Origin: an uncultured Prevotellaceae bacterium
GTDB taxonomy: Bacteria > Bacteroidota > Bacteroidia > Bacteroidales > Muribaculaceae
Reading direction: 5' to 3'
DNA: 45,062 nt
Assembly (NCBI GenBank): GCA_900318335.1
Contig: ONKF01000026.1
Coordinates: 1-45,062, forward strand
The position numbers and the translations under genes were made by a program. This document shows, in pieces, positions 1 to 7,435 of the stretch. Under the pieces are notes generated by a model that worked only from the letters and a program-made list of their open reading frames with translations, made no database searches and was not told where the DNA came from. How positions within the stretch are numbered: position 1 is the stretch's first letter; the number at the start of each line of letters is the position of its first letter.

Positions 1-51
1 AGCAGTGGACTGAAAATCCGCGTGTCCCTGGTTCGATCCCCGGAGGTACCA
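1..51 (+). tRNA. tRNA-Phe (GAA), 3' part only
   Basis: The window opens inside a tRNA. The anticodon stem is 5-9 / 17-21 with loop CTGAAAA at 10-16, giving anticodon GAA (Phe). The variable loop is at 22-26 and the T arm at 27-43 has loop TTCGATC at 32-38 with one T:C mismatch. The 3' acceptor strand is 44-50 and the discriminator A is 51. CCA is not encoded. The D arm and 5' acceptor strand lie outside the window. Copies of this gene's 3' end recur downstream. Confidence 0.9.
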
Positions 52-70
52 CATCAAAAACACGAAGCGA

Positions 71-100
71 CCGACTGCCCGCGCAGCCGGCCGTTTTTTT
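71..100 (+). terminator. Rho-independent terminator after tRNA-Phe
   Basis: Stem 71-78 / 83-90 (one A:C mismatch), loop 79-82, then a T run at 94-100. The same hairpin recurs after four downstream genes, so it belongs to a duplicated segment. Confidence 0.85.
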
Positions 101-297
101 GTTTGTGTGTTTGTGCTCGGTCACTCATTCGTTCGTCCATTCATTCATACGAATGGGTACATGATGGCGACTGACCTGACTTTTTCCCTGCTTTCTCACG
201 CATGCATGAATGAACGGTCGAACGGATAGGGACTGTCTAATTTCTTGGCACTTTTTCGTTTTTTTCCTGGCGATTGGCTTTTTTGTTTGTGAAAGGC
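101..297 (+). repeat. Leader repeat copy 1 (upstream of LRR gene 1)
   Basis: This gene-free stretch is the first of four copies of a roughly 200-bp sequence found upstream of each BspA-type gene (others near 2665, 7255 and 8980). It holds an imperfect long-range inverted repeat: a TTCGTTCGTCC-type arm near 128 and a GAACGGTCGAACGG arm near 212. A pyrimidine-rich stretch and a TGGCGATTGGCT block near 267 follow, then the promoter. No coding signal is seen. Confidence 0.75.
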
Positions 298-328
298 TTG
301 TTTACTCTTATGGCTAAGCTTATCTTTG
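298..328 (+). promoter_or_regulatory. Bacteroidetes-type promoter of LRR gene 1
   Basis: TTG at 298-300, 20-nt spacer, then TATCTTTG at 321-328, matching the TAnnTTTG -7 element of the Bacteroidetes primary sigma factor. The start codon is 36 nt after the -7 box. The same TTG-N20-TATCTTTG arrangement precedes the LRR genes at 2915, 7436 and 9229. Confidence 0.8.
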
Positions 329-364
329 CGGCAACAATCAATAACACTTAATACCTAAAGACAA

Positions 365-2398
365 ATGAAAAACTTACTCACATCCACAATCCTGTTGCTG
401 GCACTCCTGTTGCCCGCACTCGCCACGGCCGCCGACATTGAGGTCGATGGCATCTATTACAACATCAACCGCATCAACGCCACCGCCACCGTCACCTTTG
501 GTAATAATGAATACAAAGGCTCAGTAACCATCCCTGCCACCGTCACCCATGACGGTACAACCTACGCCGTCACCACCATTGGCGAATTGGCGTTCTCTCG
601 CTGCATTTACTTGACCGACATCAACATCCCCAACTCCGTTACTGACATCGGCTACGGGGCGTTCTCTCGCTGCAAGAGTTTGACCGAAATCAGCATCCCC
701 AACTCCGTCACTACTATTGATGATGCGGCGTTCAGTGAATGCTCCTTCCTGACTACCATCAGCATTCCCAACTCCGTCACCACCATCGGCGACATGGCAT
801 TCTCTGGCACTGGTTGGTATAGCAACCAACCAGACGGATTGGTCTATGCGGGATTGGTCGCTTATAAATATAAAGGCACAATGCCCCCGGGGACAAGCAT
901 CACACTAAAAGAAGGAACATTAAGTATTTCTGACTATGCGTTCGCTGACTGCACTGGGCTGACCGGCATCGTCATTCCCAACTCGGTAACTTATATCGGT
1001 GATTGGACGTTCGCTTCCTGCGAGAGCCTGACTAGCATGGACATCCCCAAGTCTGTAACAAAGATTGGCGAGGATGCGTTCTATGATACTCCATGGTTCA
1101 ATAACCAGCCCGACGGATTGGTCTATGCCGGCACGGTCGCTTATCAATATAAAGGCACAATGCCAAGCGGAACGAATATAACTTTAAGAAATGGAACCAC
1201 AAGTATAACTGGCGACGCGTTCAGATACTGCACAGGTCTGACCAGCATCGTCATTCCCAACTCGGTAACTGATATCGGTGCCGGGGCGTTCGCACACTGC
1301 ACAGATCTGACCAGCGTCAATATTCCCAACTCGGTAACTGTTATCCGTGGCGATACTTTCGTGTTTTGCAGTGGATTGACCAGCATCGTTATCCCCAACT
1401 CGGTAGATTCTATCGCTGGCGAAGCATTCTCTGGCTGCACGGGGCTGACCAGCATCGTCATTCCCAATTCGGTAACTAGGATTGACCGCAAGGCGTTCGA
1501 TTGGTGCTCAGGTCTGACCAGTATCGTGGTAGAAAGTGGCAATCCAAGATATGATTCGCCCAACGACTGTAATGCAATTATAGAGACCGCCTCTAATACT
1601 TTAATTGCTGGCTGCAAGAACACGATTATCCCCAACTCGGTAACTAAGATTGGCGACTATGCGTTCGATGGCCGCACGGGGCTGACCAGCATCGTCATCC
1701 CCAACTCGGTAACTGCTATCGGTTTCATGGCGTTCAAGGGATGCAGTGGACTGTCCAGCATCGATATCCCCAACTCGGTAACTAAGATCGGCACCCATGC
1801 GTTCGGTAACTGCACTGGGCTGACCAGCATCGTCATTCCCAACTCGATAACTGAGATCGGTGACAATACGTTCTCTGGCTGCAGTGGGCTGACCAGCATC
1901 GTCATCCCCAACTCGGTGACTAGGATCGGTCAACAGGCGTTCGGTGGCTGCACTGGACTGTCCAGCATCGTCATCCCCAACTCGGTGACTAGAATTGACT
2001 TCAAAGCGTTCGATTGGTGCACTGGACTGTCGGATGTGTATAGCTACATTGCTGACCCCTTAAGAGTATCGAACGGGTATGATGATCCATGTTATTGGTG
2101 GTATTTGTATGATGGCGACTACTCAGGTCGCACACTTCATGTTCTACAGGGAATGACTGGTGCCTACCAAGCCGATGAGCGCTGGTACCCCTATTTCGGG
2201 CAGATTGTGGAAGATATATTCCTGGGCGACGTGAATCGTGACCTTGAGGTCAATATTGCTGATGTAAACGCCGCCATCGACATCATCTTGGGCGGAAATG
2301 ATGACACTATTGCTGCCGACGTGAACGGTGACGGAGAAATCAACATCGCCGACATCAACGCCTTGATTGACATCATCTTGAGCGGCACACCGAATTAG
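365..2398 (+). CDS. BspA-type LRR surface protein with dockerin-like C-terminus (array gene 1)
   Basis: A 677-residue secreted protein with a signal peptide (about residues 1-22, cleavage near ALATA). About 18 LRR_5 (BspA-type) repeats of 22-24 residues follow, built on IPNSVTxIGxxAFxxCxGLTSI. Two repeats are interrupted by a W(Y/F)xNQPDGLVYAG...YKGTMP insert (about residues 130-160 and 235-265), and one by a SGNPRYDS...CNAIIETASNTLIAGC insert. The C-terminus has two EF-hand-like dockerin repeats, GDVNRDLEVNIADVN and ADVNGDGEINIADIN. The family is known for surface adhesion and protein or glycan binding; the ligand here is unknown. The start is the ATG just before a typical lysine-containing signal peptide, downstream of a good promoter. 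A tRNA-derived tail and terminator follow. DNA repeats within the gene make length changes likely. Confidence 0.92.
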   Translation: MKNLLTSTILLLALLLPALATAADIEVDGIYYNINRINATATVTFGNNEYKGSVTIPATVTHDGTTYAVTTIGELAFSRCIYLTDINIPNSVTDIGYGAFSRCKSLTEISIPNSVTTIDDAAFSECSFLTTISIPNSVTTIGDMAFSGTGWYSNQPDGLVYAGLVAYKYKGTMPPGTSITLKEGTLSISDYAFADCTGLTGIVIPNSVTYIGDWTFASCESLTSMDIPKSVTKIGEDAFYDTPWFNNQPDGLVYAGTVAYQYKGTMPSGTNITLRNGTTSITGDAFRYCTGLTSIVIPNSVTDIGAGAFAHCTDLTSVNIPNSVTVIRGDTFVFCSGLTSIVIPNSVDSIAGEAFSGCTGLTSIVIPNSVTRIDRKAFDWCSGLTSIVVESGNPRYDSPNDCNAIIETASNTLIAGCKNTIIPNSVTKIGDYAFDGRTGLTSIVIPNSVTAIGFMAFKGCSGLSSIDIPNSVTKIGTHAFGNCTGLTSIVIPNSITEIGDNTFSGCSGLTSIVIPNSVTRIGQQAFGGCTGLSSIVIPNSVTRIDFKAFDWCTGLSDVYSYIADPLRVSNGYDDPCYWWYLYDGDYSGRTLHVLQGMTGAYQADERWYPYFGQIVEDIFLGDVNRDLEVNIADVNAAIDIILGGNDDTIAADVNGDGEINIADINALIDIILSGTPN

Positions 2399-2450
2399 AT
2401 ATAACTGGTTGCCAAAATGACAACCGGGATCGAGACTCATCCGTCCGAGA

Positions 2451-2512
2451 CCGGAGGTACCACATCAATAACACAAAGCGACCGACTGCCCACGCAGCCG
2501 GCCGTTTTTTTG
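2451..2512 (+). repeat. tRNA-Phe 3'-end remnant plus terminator, copy 2
   Basis: CCGGAGGTACCACATC at 2451-2466 matches the end of the tRNA-Phe T arm and acceptor strand (positions 40-55) and is followed by the same terminator: stem 2482-2489 / 2494-2501 and T run 2505-2511. Only the last part of the tRNA is present, so it is not a functional tRNA. It acts as the terminator of the LRR gene at 365 and marks a duplication boundary. Confidence 0.8.
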
Positions 2513-2529
2513 TTGGGAAATGCTGGCCT

Positions 2530-2579
2530 GTTCATCCGTTCGTTCGCTATTATATATAAATATGAACGAACGGATGAAC
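2530..2579. repeat. Perfect 16-bp inverted repeat with AT-rich centre
   Basis: Arms GTTCATCCGTTCGTTC (2530-2545) and GAACGAACGGATGAAC (2564-2579) are exact reverse complements around an 18-nt AT-rich centre. The arm sequence is of the same type as the inverted-repeat arms in the leader repeats but is present as a compact palindrome only here. Function unknown: a recombinase or protein binding site, or a hairpin. Confidence 0.8.
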
Positions 2580-2599
2580 GTATAGAAAGGTTGTGTCAT

Positions 2600-2845
2600 C
2601 GCAAGTTTTGACGCAAACCTATTCTAATCATATATAATTAATTTCTCTCAATACTACAGTTATAATACATTCGTTCGTCCGTTCATACGAATGGGTACGT
2701 GATGGCGACTGAGACCTGACTTTTTCCCTGTTTTCTCACGCATGCATGAATGAACGGATGAACGGATAGGGGCAGTTCACTGACAAAATATTGGACACTT
2801 TTTCTTTTTTTTTCCTGGCGATTGGCTTTTTTGTTTGTGAAAGGC
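2600..2845 (+). repeat. AT-rich spacer and leader repeat copy 2
   Basis: 2600-2665 is AT-rich sequence with no recognised feature. From about 2669 the sequence is a near copy of the leader before the first LRR gene (GAATGGGTAC, GCATGCATGAATGAACGG and TGGCGATTGGCT blocks in the same order). No gene is supported in this gap. Confidence 0.75.
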
Positions 2846-2876
2846 TTGTTTACTCTTATGGCTAAGTTTATCTTTG
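2846..2876 (+). promoter_or_regulatory. Promoter of LRR gene 2
   Basis: TTG 2846-2848, 20-nt spacer, TATCTTTG 2869-2876. The layout is identical to the promoter at 298-328. Confidence 0.8.
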
Positions 2877-2914
2877 CGACAACAATCATTAACGCTTAAA
2901 ACCCAACGACTAAA

Positions 2915-4537
2915 ATGAAAAACATTATCACATCCTCAATCCTGGTGCTGGCCCTCCTGTTGCCTGCACTCGCCACGGCTCACGACTTCGAGGTCGATAG
3001 CATCTATTACAACATCAACGGCAATGAGGCTACCGTGACTTTTAGAACTTACGATCATTCTTATTATCCTTTTTCCGGTGGGTATTCAGGCTCTGTCGTC
3101 ATCCCGGCCACCGTCACCTACAATGGAATCACCTACCCGGTAACTTCTATCGGTGACCAGGCGTTCTATAACTGCCGTGGTCTGACCAGCGTCGACATCC
3201 CCAACTCGGTAACTTCTATCGGTCGCGTGGTGTTCTATAACTGCACTGGACTGACCAGCATAGTCATCCCCAACTCGGTAACAGCAATCGGTGTCCAGGC
3301 GTTCGAGGACTGCACTGGACTGACCAGCATCGACATCCCCAACTCGGTAACAGCAATCGGTGGCTATGCGTTCAATAATACAGCATGGTACAATAACCAG
3401 CCAGACGGAATGGTCTATGCTGGCAAGGTCGCTTATAAGTATAAAGGCACGATGCCAAGCGGAACGAATATGACTTTCAAAGAAGGAACATTAGGCATTG
3501 CTGGCTATGCGTTCGAGGGCTGCATTGGAATGACTGGCATTGTCATCCCCAACTCGGTAACTGAGATCAATGGTATGGCGTTCTTTGACTGCCCCGTGCT
3601 GACCAGCATCGTGGTAGAAAGCGGGAATCCAAGATATGATTCGCGCAACAACTGCAATGCAATTATAGAGACTGCCTCTAATACTTTATTTTTGGGCTGC
3701 GACAACACGATTTTCCCCAACTCGATAACTGCTATCGGTGACGGTGCATTCTCTGGCTGCACTGGGTTGACCAGCATCGATATCCCCAACTCGGTGACTT
3801 CTATCGGTGACGATGCGTTCGCTGACTGCACTGGACTAACAAGTTTCAACATTCCCAACTCGTTAACTTATGTCGGTGGCTATGCGTTCGATAATACAGC
3901 ATGGTACAATAACCAGCCAGACGGATTGGTCTATGTCGGCATGTTCGCTTATGGCTATAAAGGCACGATGCCAAGCGGAACGAATATGACTTTCAAAGAA
4001 GGAACATTAGGCATTGCTGGTGGGGCGTTCCATAGCTGCACTGGATTGGCCAGCATCGTCATCCCCAACTCGGTAACTTATATCGGTGACTATGCGCTCT
4101 ACTACTGCACTGGGTTGACCAGCATCGACATCCCCAACTCGGTAACTTCAATCGGTGACGAGGCGTTCTCCTGGTGCTCGGGGCTGACGGATGTGTATAG
4201 CTACATTGCTGACCTCTCGAGCGTATCGAGCGGGTATGAACAATTTGGTGATTACTATGGCTCTGGCCGTACGCTACATGTGCTGCAGGGGACGGCTGAT
4301 GCCTACCGTGCTAACAAGAACTGGTATCCCTATTTCGTGCAGATTGTGGAAGATATATTCATTGGCGACGTGAATCGTGACCTTGAGGTCAATATTGCTG
4401 ATGTGAATGCCGTCATTAGCATCATCTTGGGTGGAAATGATGACACTATTGCCGCCGACGTGAACGGTGACGGAGAAATCAACATCGCCGACATCAATGC
4501 CTTGATTGACATCATCCTGAGCGGCACACCGAATTAG
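2915..4537 (+). CDS. BspA-type LRR surface protein with dockerin-like C-terminus (array gene 2)
   Basis: A 540-residue paralogue of the protein encoded at 365. It has a signal peptide (about 1-22), about 12 BspA-type LRRs, two WYNNQPDGxVYxG...YKGTMPSGTN inserts (about 150-180 and 330-360) and one SGNPRYDSRNNCNAIIETASNTL insert. The C-terminal segment from the LPYF/VQIVEDIF region through two dockerin-like repeats is almost identical to the first gene. Identity continues past the stop codon for about 68 bp to the tRNA-derived tail, so the two genes share a recent duplication or conversion tract. Role inferred: cell-surface or secreted binding protein. Ligand unknown. Confidence 0.92.
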   Translation: MKNIITSSILVLALLLPALATAHDFEVDSIYYNINGNEATVTFRTYDHSYYPFSGGYSGSVVIPATVTYNGITYPVTSIGDQAFYNCRGLTSVDIPNSVTSIGRVVFYNCTGLTSIVIPNSVTAIGVQAFEDCTGLTSIDIPNSVTAIGGYAFNNTAWYNNQPDGMVYAGKVAYKYKGTMPSGTNMTFKEGTLGIAGYAFEGCIGMTGIVIPNSVTEINGMAFFDCPVLTSIVVESGNPRYDSRNNCNAIIETASNTLFLGCDNTIFPNSITAIGDGAFSGCTGLTSIDIPNSVTSIGDDAFADCTGLTSFNIPNSLTYVGGYAFDNTAWYNNQPDGLVYVGMFAYGYKGTMPSGTNMTFKEGTLGIAGGAFHSCTGLASIVIPNSVTYIGDYALYYCTGLTSIDIPNSVTSIGDEAFSWCSGLTDVYSYIADLSSVSSGYEQFGDYYGSGRTLHVLQGTADAYRANKNWYPYFVQIVEDIFIGDVNRDLEVNIADVNAVISIILGGNDDTIAADVNGDGEINIADINALIDIILSGTPN

Positions 4538-4589
4538 ATATAACTGGTTGCCAAAATGACAACCGGGATCGAGACTCATCCGTCCGAGA

Positions 4590-4650
4590 CCGGAGGTACC
4601 ACATTAAAAACACAAAGCGGCCGACTGCCCGTGCAGCCGGTCGCTTTTTT
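4590..4650 (+). repeat. tRNA-Phe 3'-end remnant plus terminator, copy 3
   Basis: CCGGAGGTACCACAT at 4590-4604 again matches the tRNA-Phe 3' end. The hairpin has longer arms, 4614-4628 / 4633-4647 (15 positions with one mismatch and one G:T), and a T run. It terminates the LRR gene at 2915, and in reverse could also serve the minus-strand gene ending at 4717. Confidence 0.8.
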
Positions 4651-4716
4651 ATTTCCTGACTCGTTACTTTTTCTTAAAAGGACTCAATAAGATAGTCAGT
4701 TCGGTGGATTGCTCGC

Positions 4717-5157
4717 TTAGAACAACTTGTTTATCTCGAGGGTAAGCTTTTCTTCTTCGGGAGCATTGGGTCTGTAGATGAATTCAATCTCCCGGCCACC
4801 AGTCTCGGCAATGTAAATTTGCCTGTCTTCGGCGGGCCATGAAATCTCATTATTGTGATTACGAACGATCCTGAAATAGATTTCGGCACCTTCCTGGAAA
4901 TAACCGCCCTTCCTCAAATGGTAGGAGCCGTCAGCGGCCTTTGTCATTTCGTTGCGCTCGTCGTAGGGATCCCATTCGCTTTCAAACAGGTTGGGGGTGC
5001 CGACAATCGTTCGGCCTGGGCCTGCGGTCAGGGTAATCCGGGCCATGCCCTCGGGGATGGGATCATTGATATTGGCCTTCGTCGGGTAACTCTGCTGGGC
5101 CTGCATCATGGAGAATCCCATAGCTGCCATCAGCGTAATCAAGAAATATTTCTTCAT
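4717..5157 (-). CDS. Small secreted SusE/F-like single-module protein
   Basis: A 146-residue protein with signal peptide MKKYFLITLMAAMGFSMMQAQ, then one module of about 95 residues: TIVGTPNLFESEWDP, an NEMTK...DGSYHLRKGGYFQEG segment, FRIVRNHNNEISWPAED, and a hydrophobic end. The same module recurs at the C-terminus of the frame ending at 7176 and twice in the protein at 11574-12776. It resembles the beta-sandwich modules of SusE/SusF and X25-type starch-binding domains; this is inferred from the W and FKVV/WPAE pattern, and binding is unproven. The ATG at 5157 was chosen because it starts the signal peptide and lies after a promoter. It is transcribed against the LRR genes and lacks a dockerin. 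Confidence 0.8.
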   Translation of the reverse strand: MKKYFLITLMAAMGFSMMQAQQSYPTKANINDPIPEGMARITLTAGPGRTIVGTPNLFESEWDPYDERNEMTKAADGSYHLRKGGYFQEGAEIYFRIVRNHNNEISWPAEDRQIYIAETGGREIEFIYRPNAPEEEKLTLEINKLF

Positions 5158-5225
5158 GAGCCTGTCATTTATAAAAACAATATGAATAATAGTAGTTATT
5201 ATCAGCTGGTCATCAAAGGATTGTG

Positions 5226-5256
5226 CAAAGGTAAAAAGTTCTCTCCCTCCCAACAA
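5226..5256 (-). promoter_or_regulatory. Promoter of the small SusE/F-like gene (minus)
   Basis: On the minus strand, TTG (5256-5254), 20-nt spacer, TACCTTTG (5233-5226). It sits about 69 nt upstream of the start at 5157. The remaining gap from 5257 to 5414 is AT-rich with no other feature seen. Confidence 0.7.
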
Positions 5257-5414
5257 TAGATGATCCAAATAGAATACAAATTTGTTCCGCTAACAAGTGA
5301 TGCACGACACGGTTTTTACAGATTATTATATAATGTTTAACCTTAGCCCCACACGGAAAATGCAGATGCCAGCAAAAATCTAACGCCTAAATAAGATATT
5401 TACAGAATATTTAC

Positions 5415-5422
5415 TAATTTTG
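5415..5422 (+). promoter_or_regulatory. -7 element of the DUF285 gene
   Basis: TAATTTTG fits TAnnTTTG, 40 nt before the ATG at 5462. No clear -33 element is seen. Confidence 0.55.
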
Positions 5423-5461
5423 CGACAAATTTCATTATTTACGTGTTTAATTGTTTGTATT

Positions 5462-6457
5462 ATGAAGAATTCGTTGCTTTTTTGCATGGTCGTCCTGGTG
5501 GCGGCTATGATGTGCTCCCTTGGCGCCAGTGCCAAAGAGGCCTATGCTTGCTACACGTCTGAGAACAAGACGTTCACTTTTTACTACGACGACGAGCGCA
5601 GCACCCGCCCGGACTACACCTGGTTACTGCAAGATGAGCCAGGCCATTTACCCTCGTGGTCTTTGTCGCTTCTTCCTGTGACCAAGGCAGTCTTTGACCG
5701 CTCGTTCGCTAATTACCGCCCGACGACCACCCATGGATGGTTTTACTTTATGCAGAAACTTGAGTCTATCACGGGCATAAGTTACCTGAACACCAGCGAG
5801 GTCACCGATATGGGTGAAATGTTTGTTAATTGTATACAATTGACAAGTCTTGACCTGAACGGTCTCAACACGTCCAAGGTAACCAATATGAGTCACATGT
5901 TCTGTGACTGCACTGCCTTGACAAGTCTTAACCTGAACGGTCTCAACACGTCCAATGTAACCAATATGGGTGGCATGTTCGATGGCTGCACCAGTCTGCA
6001 AACCATCATTGTGGGTGAGCGCTGGAACACAGCCGCAGTGACTTTTTCCAAAGATATGTTCCATAACACCACCAGCCTGGTGGGCGGCATGGGCACGGTA
6101 TATAACGAATCCAACCCGACGGACAAGACCTACGCCCACATCGACGACGGCCCCAGCAACCCGGGCTATTTCACTGCTTCGGGTACCGTGGCCTATGTCT
6201 GCTACACGCCGGAGAACACGACATTATCTTTCTACTACGACAACAAGATTGGCAGTCGCCCGGGCGGTATCTACACCATCGAGGGTCACGAGCCAGGTAT
6301 ACCCATGTGGCATTGGGATTATCCTTATGTGACCAAGGCAGTCATTGACCCCTCGTTTGCTGATTACCGCCCGACGAGCACCAATGGGTGGTTTTATGAT
6401 ATGCCATATCTTAAGTCTATCACGGGCATACAATACCTTTCAACACGGCCAATGTGA
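5462..6457 (+). pseudogene. BspA/DUF285-type protein, N-terminal piece of a broken gene
   Basis: A secreted protein (signal peptide MKNSLLFCMVVLVAAMMCSLGASA) whose repeats read NTSxVTxMxxMFxxCxxLTSLDL, the BspA-like DUF285 surface-repeat family. Two units begin with a YxCYTxENKTFTFYYD strand and an ITGxxYL segment. In the second unit the reading frame passes directly from ITGIQYL into STRPM-stop. In the next frame the DNA continues with FNTANVNTMTRMF, which normally lies about 27 residues further on in such a unit. An out-of-frame internal deletion near 6437 therefore ends this piece. The ATG at 5462 is preferred over an upstream TTG because it starts the signal peptide shared with the gene at 15071. 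Whether the two halves are still expressed is unknown. Confidence 0.8.
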
Positions 6458-7176
6458 ATACCATGACACGCATGTTTACAGACTGTGAACATTTGAAGAC
6501 CATCTATGTGAGTGATGAATGGAGCAATGCTTCGTTGCAATATTCAGGTCGCATGTTCGCTGGCTGTAACAGCCTGGTTGGTGGCCAGGGCACGACCTAT
6601 GATGAAGGTCATGTTGATGGTGTCTACGCCCACATCGATGGAGGCCCGAGCAATCCCGGCTACCTCACCAAGAGGCCTGCCTTCACCCGCGGTGACGTGA
6701 ATGATGACCTCGACATCACCATCGTTGACGTATCCTACTTGATTGACTACCTGCTCTCCAGCAATGTTTCTGGCATCAACATGAGTGGTGCCGATTGCGA
6801 CCTGGACGGTGACGTCTCTGTCAGCGACGTGTCGGTGCTCATCGACTACTTGTTGAATGGCAACTGGCCCGAACCGGTTTACACCGTTGTCGGTACCGCC
6901 AACCTGTTTGAAAGCGAGTGGGACCTCAACGACGAGCGCAATAACATGACTAAGGGCGCTGATGGCATCTACCGTATAAACAAGGCCGGTTGGTTCCCGG
7001 AAGGTACCGAAATCTATTTCAAGATTGTTACTAATCACTCTTATGCCTACTCATGGCCCGCCGAAAGTAGGCTCATTTACATTTACGAGACTGGTGCCTT
7101 CAGCATTGACATCATTTTCGATCCCAATGCTCCCGACAATCAGAAGATTAACATTGATATGAACAAGATTTTCTAA
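6454..7176 (+). pseudogene. DUF285/dockerin/SusE-like protein, C-terminal piece of the broken gene
   Basis: A 240-residue frame continuing the gene at 5462 after the deletion. It has half a DUF285 unit (MTRMFTDC...LKTIYV), a GxxxYDExHVDGVYAHIDGGPSNPGYL closing segment, and two dockerin-like repeats (GDVNDDLDITIVDVS and ADCDLDGDVSVSDVS). It ends in one SusE/F-like module (YTVVGTANLFESEWD ... FKIVTNHSYAYSWPAES). The only upstream start is GTG at 6454, which overlaps the stop of the N-terminal piece (TGA 6455-6457). Reinitiation is possible but it has no signal peptide, so export would fail. Together with the first piece it shows the original architecture: signal, DUF285 repeats, dockerin, SusE-like module. 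Confidence 0.75.
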
Positions 7177-7208
7177 GCGAGAGAAATGTATAAAAAGGGA
7201 TGAAATGA

Positions 7209-7238
7209 CCGGCTGCCCGCGCAGCCGGCCGTTTTTTT
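7209..7238 (+). terminator. Terminator, copy 4
   Basis: Perfect stem 7209-7216 / 7221-7228 with a CCGC loop and a T run at 7232-7238. It is the same hairpin family as after tRNA-Phe, but here without the tRNA-derived bases in front. Confidence 0.85.
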
Positions 7239-7254
7239 GTGTAGAGTGATGCTG

Positions 7255-7368
7255 TGTCTCACGCATGCATGAATGAACGGACGAACGGATAGGGGCTGTT
7301 AAGTGTCTAATTTTTTGGCACTTTTTTGTTTTTTTTCTTGGCGATTGGCTCTATTGTTGCTGAACGGC
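7255..7368 (+). repeat. Leader repeat copy 3 (shortened)
   Basis: Starts at the CTCACGCATGCATGAATGAACGGACGAACGG block and lacks the first arm and the GAATGGGTAC segment present in copies 1, 2 and 4. The TTGGCGATTGGCT block is kept. No coding signal is seen. Confidence 0.7.
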
Positions 7369-7399
7369 TTGTTTGATTTCATGGCTATACTTATCTTTG
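7369..7399 (+). promoter_or_regulatory. Promoter of LRR gene 3
   Basis: TTG 7369-7371, 20-nt spacer, TATCTTTG 7392-7399. Confidence 0.8.
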
Positions 7400-7435
7400 C
7401 GACAACAATCAATAACACGTAATACCTAAAGACAA

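Noticed and set aside
521-1933. Several minus-strand open frames under LRR gene 1 (and similar ones under the other LRR genes)
   Set aside because: The proteins are repeated ELGMTMLVSPVQ-type strings, the reverse reading of the LRR repeat; the + strand gene has a signal peptide, promoter and domains.
2398-2465. A possible complete second tRNA after LRR gene 1
   Set aside because: Only the acceptor-strand end and part of the T arm match tRNA-Phe; no anticodon arm or D arm can be folded.
365-4537. CRISPR-like appearance of regularly spaced identical short DNA repeats
   Set aside because: The repeats are in one reading frame, about 69 nt apart, and encode LRR motifs; there are no unique spacers or cas genes.
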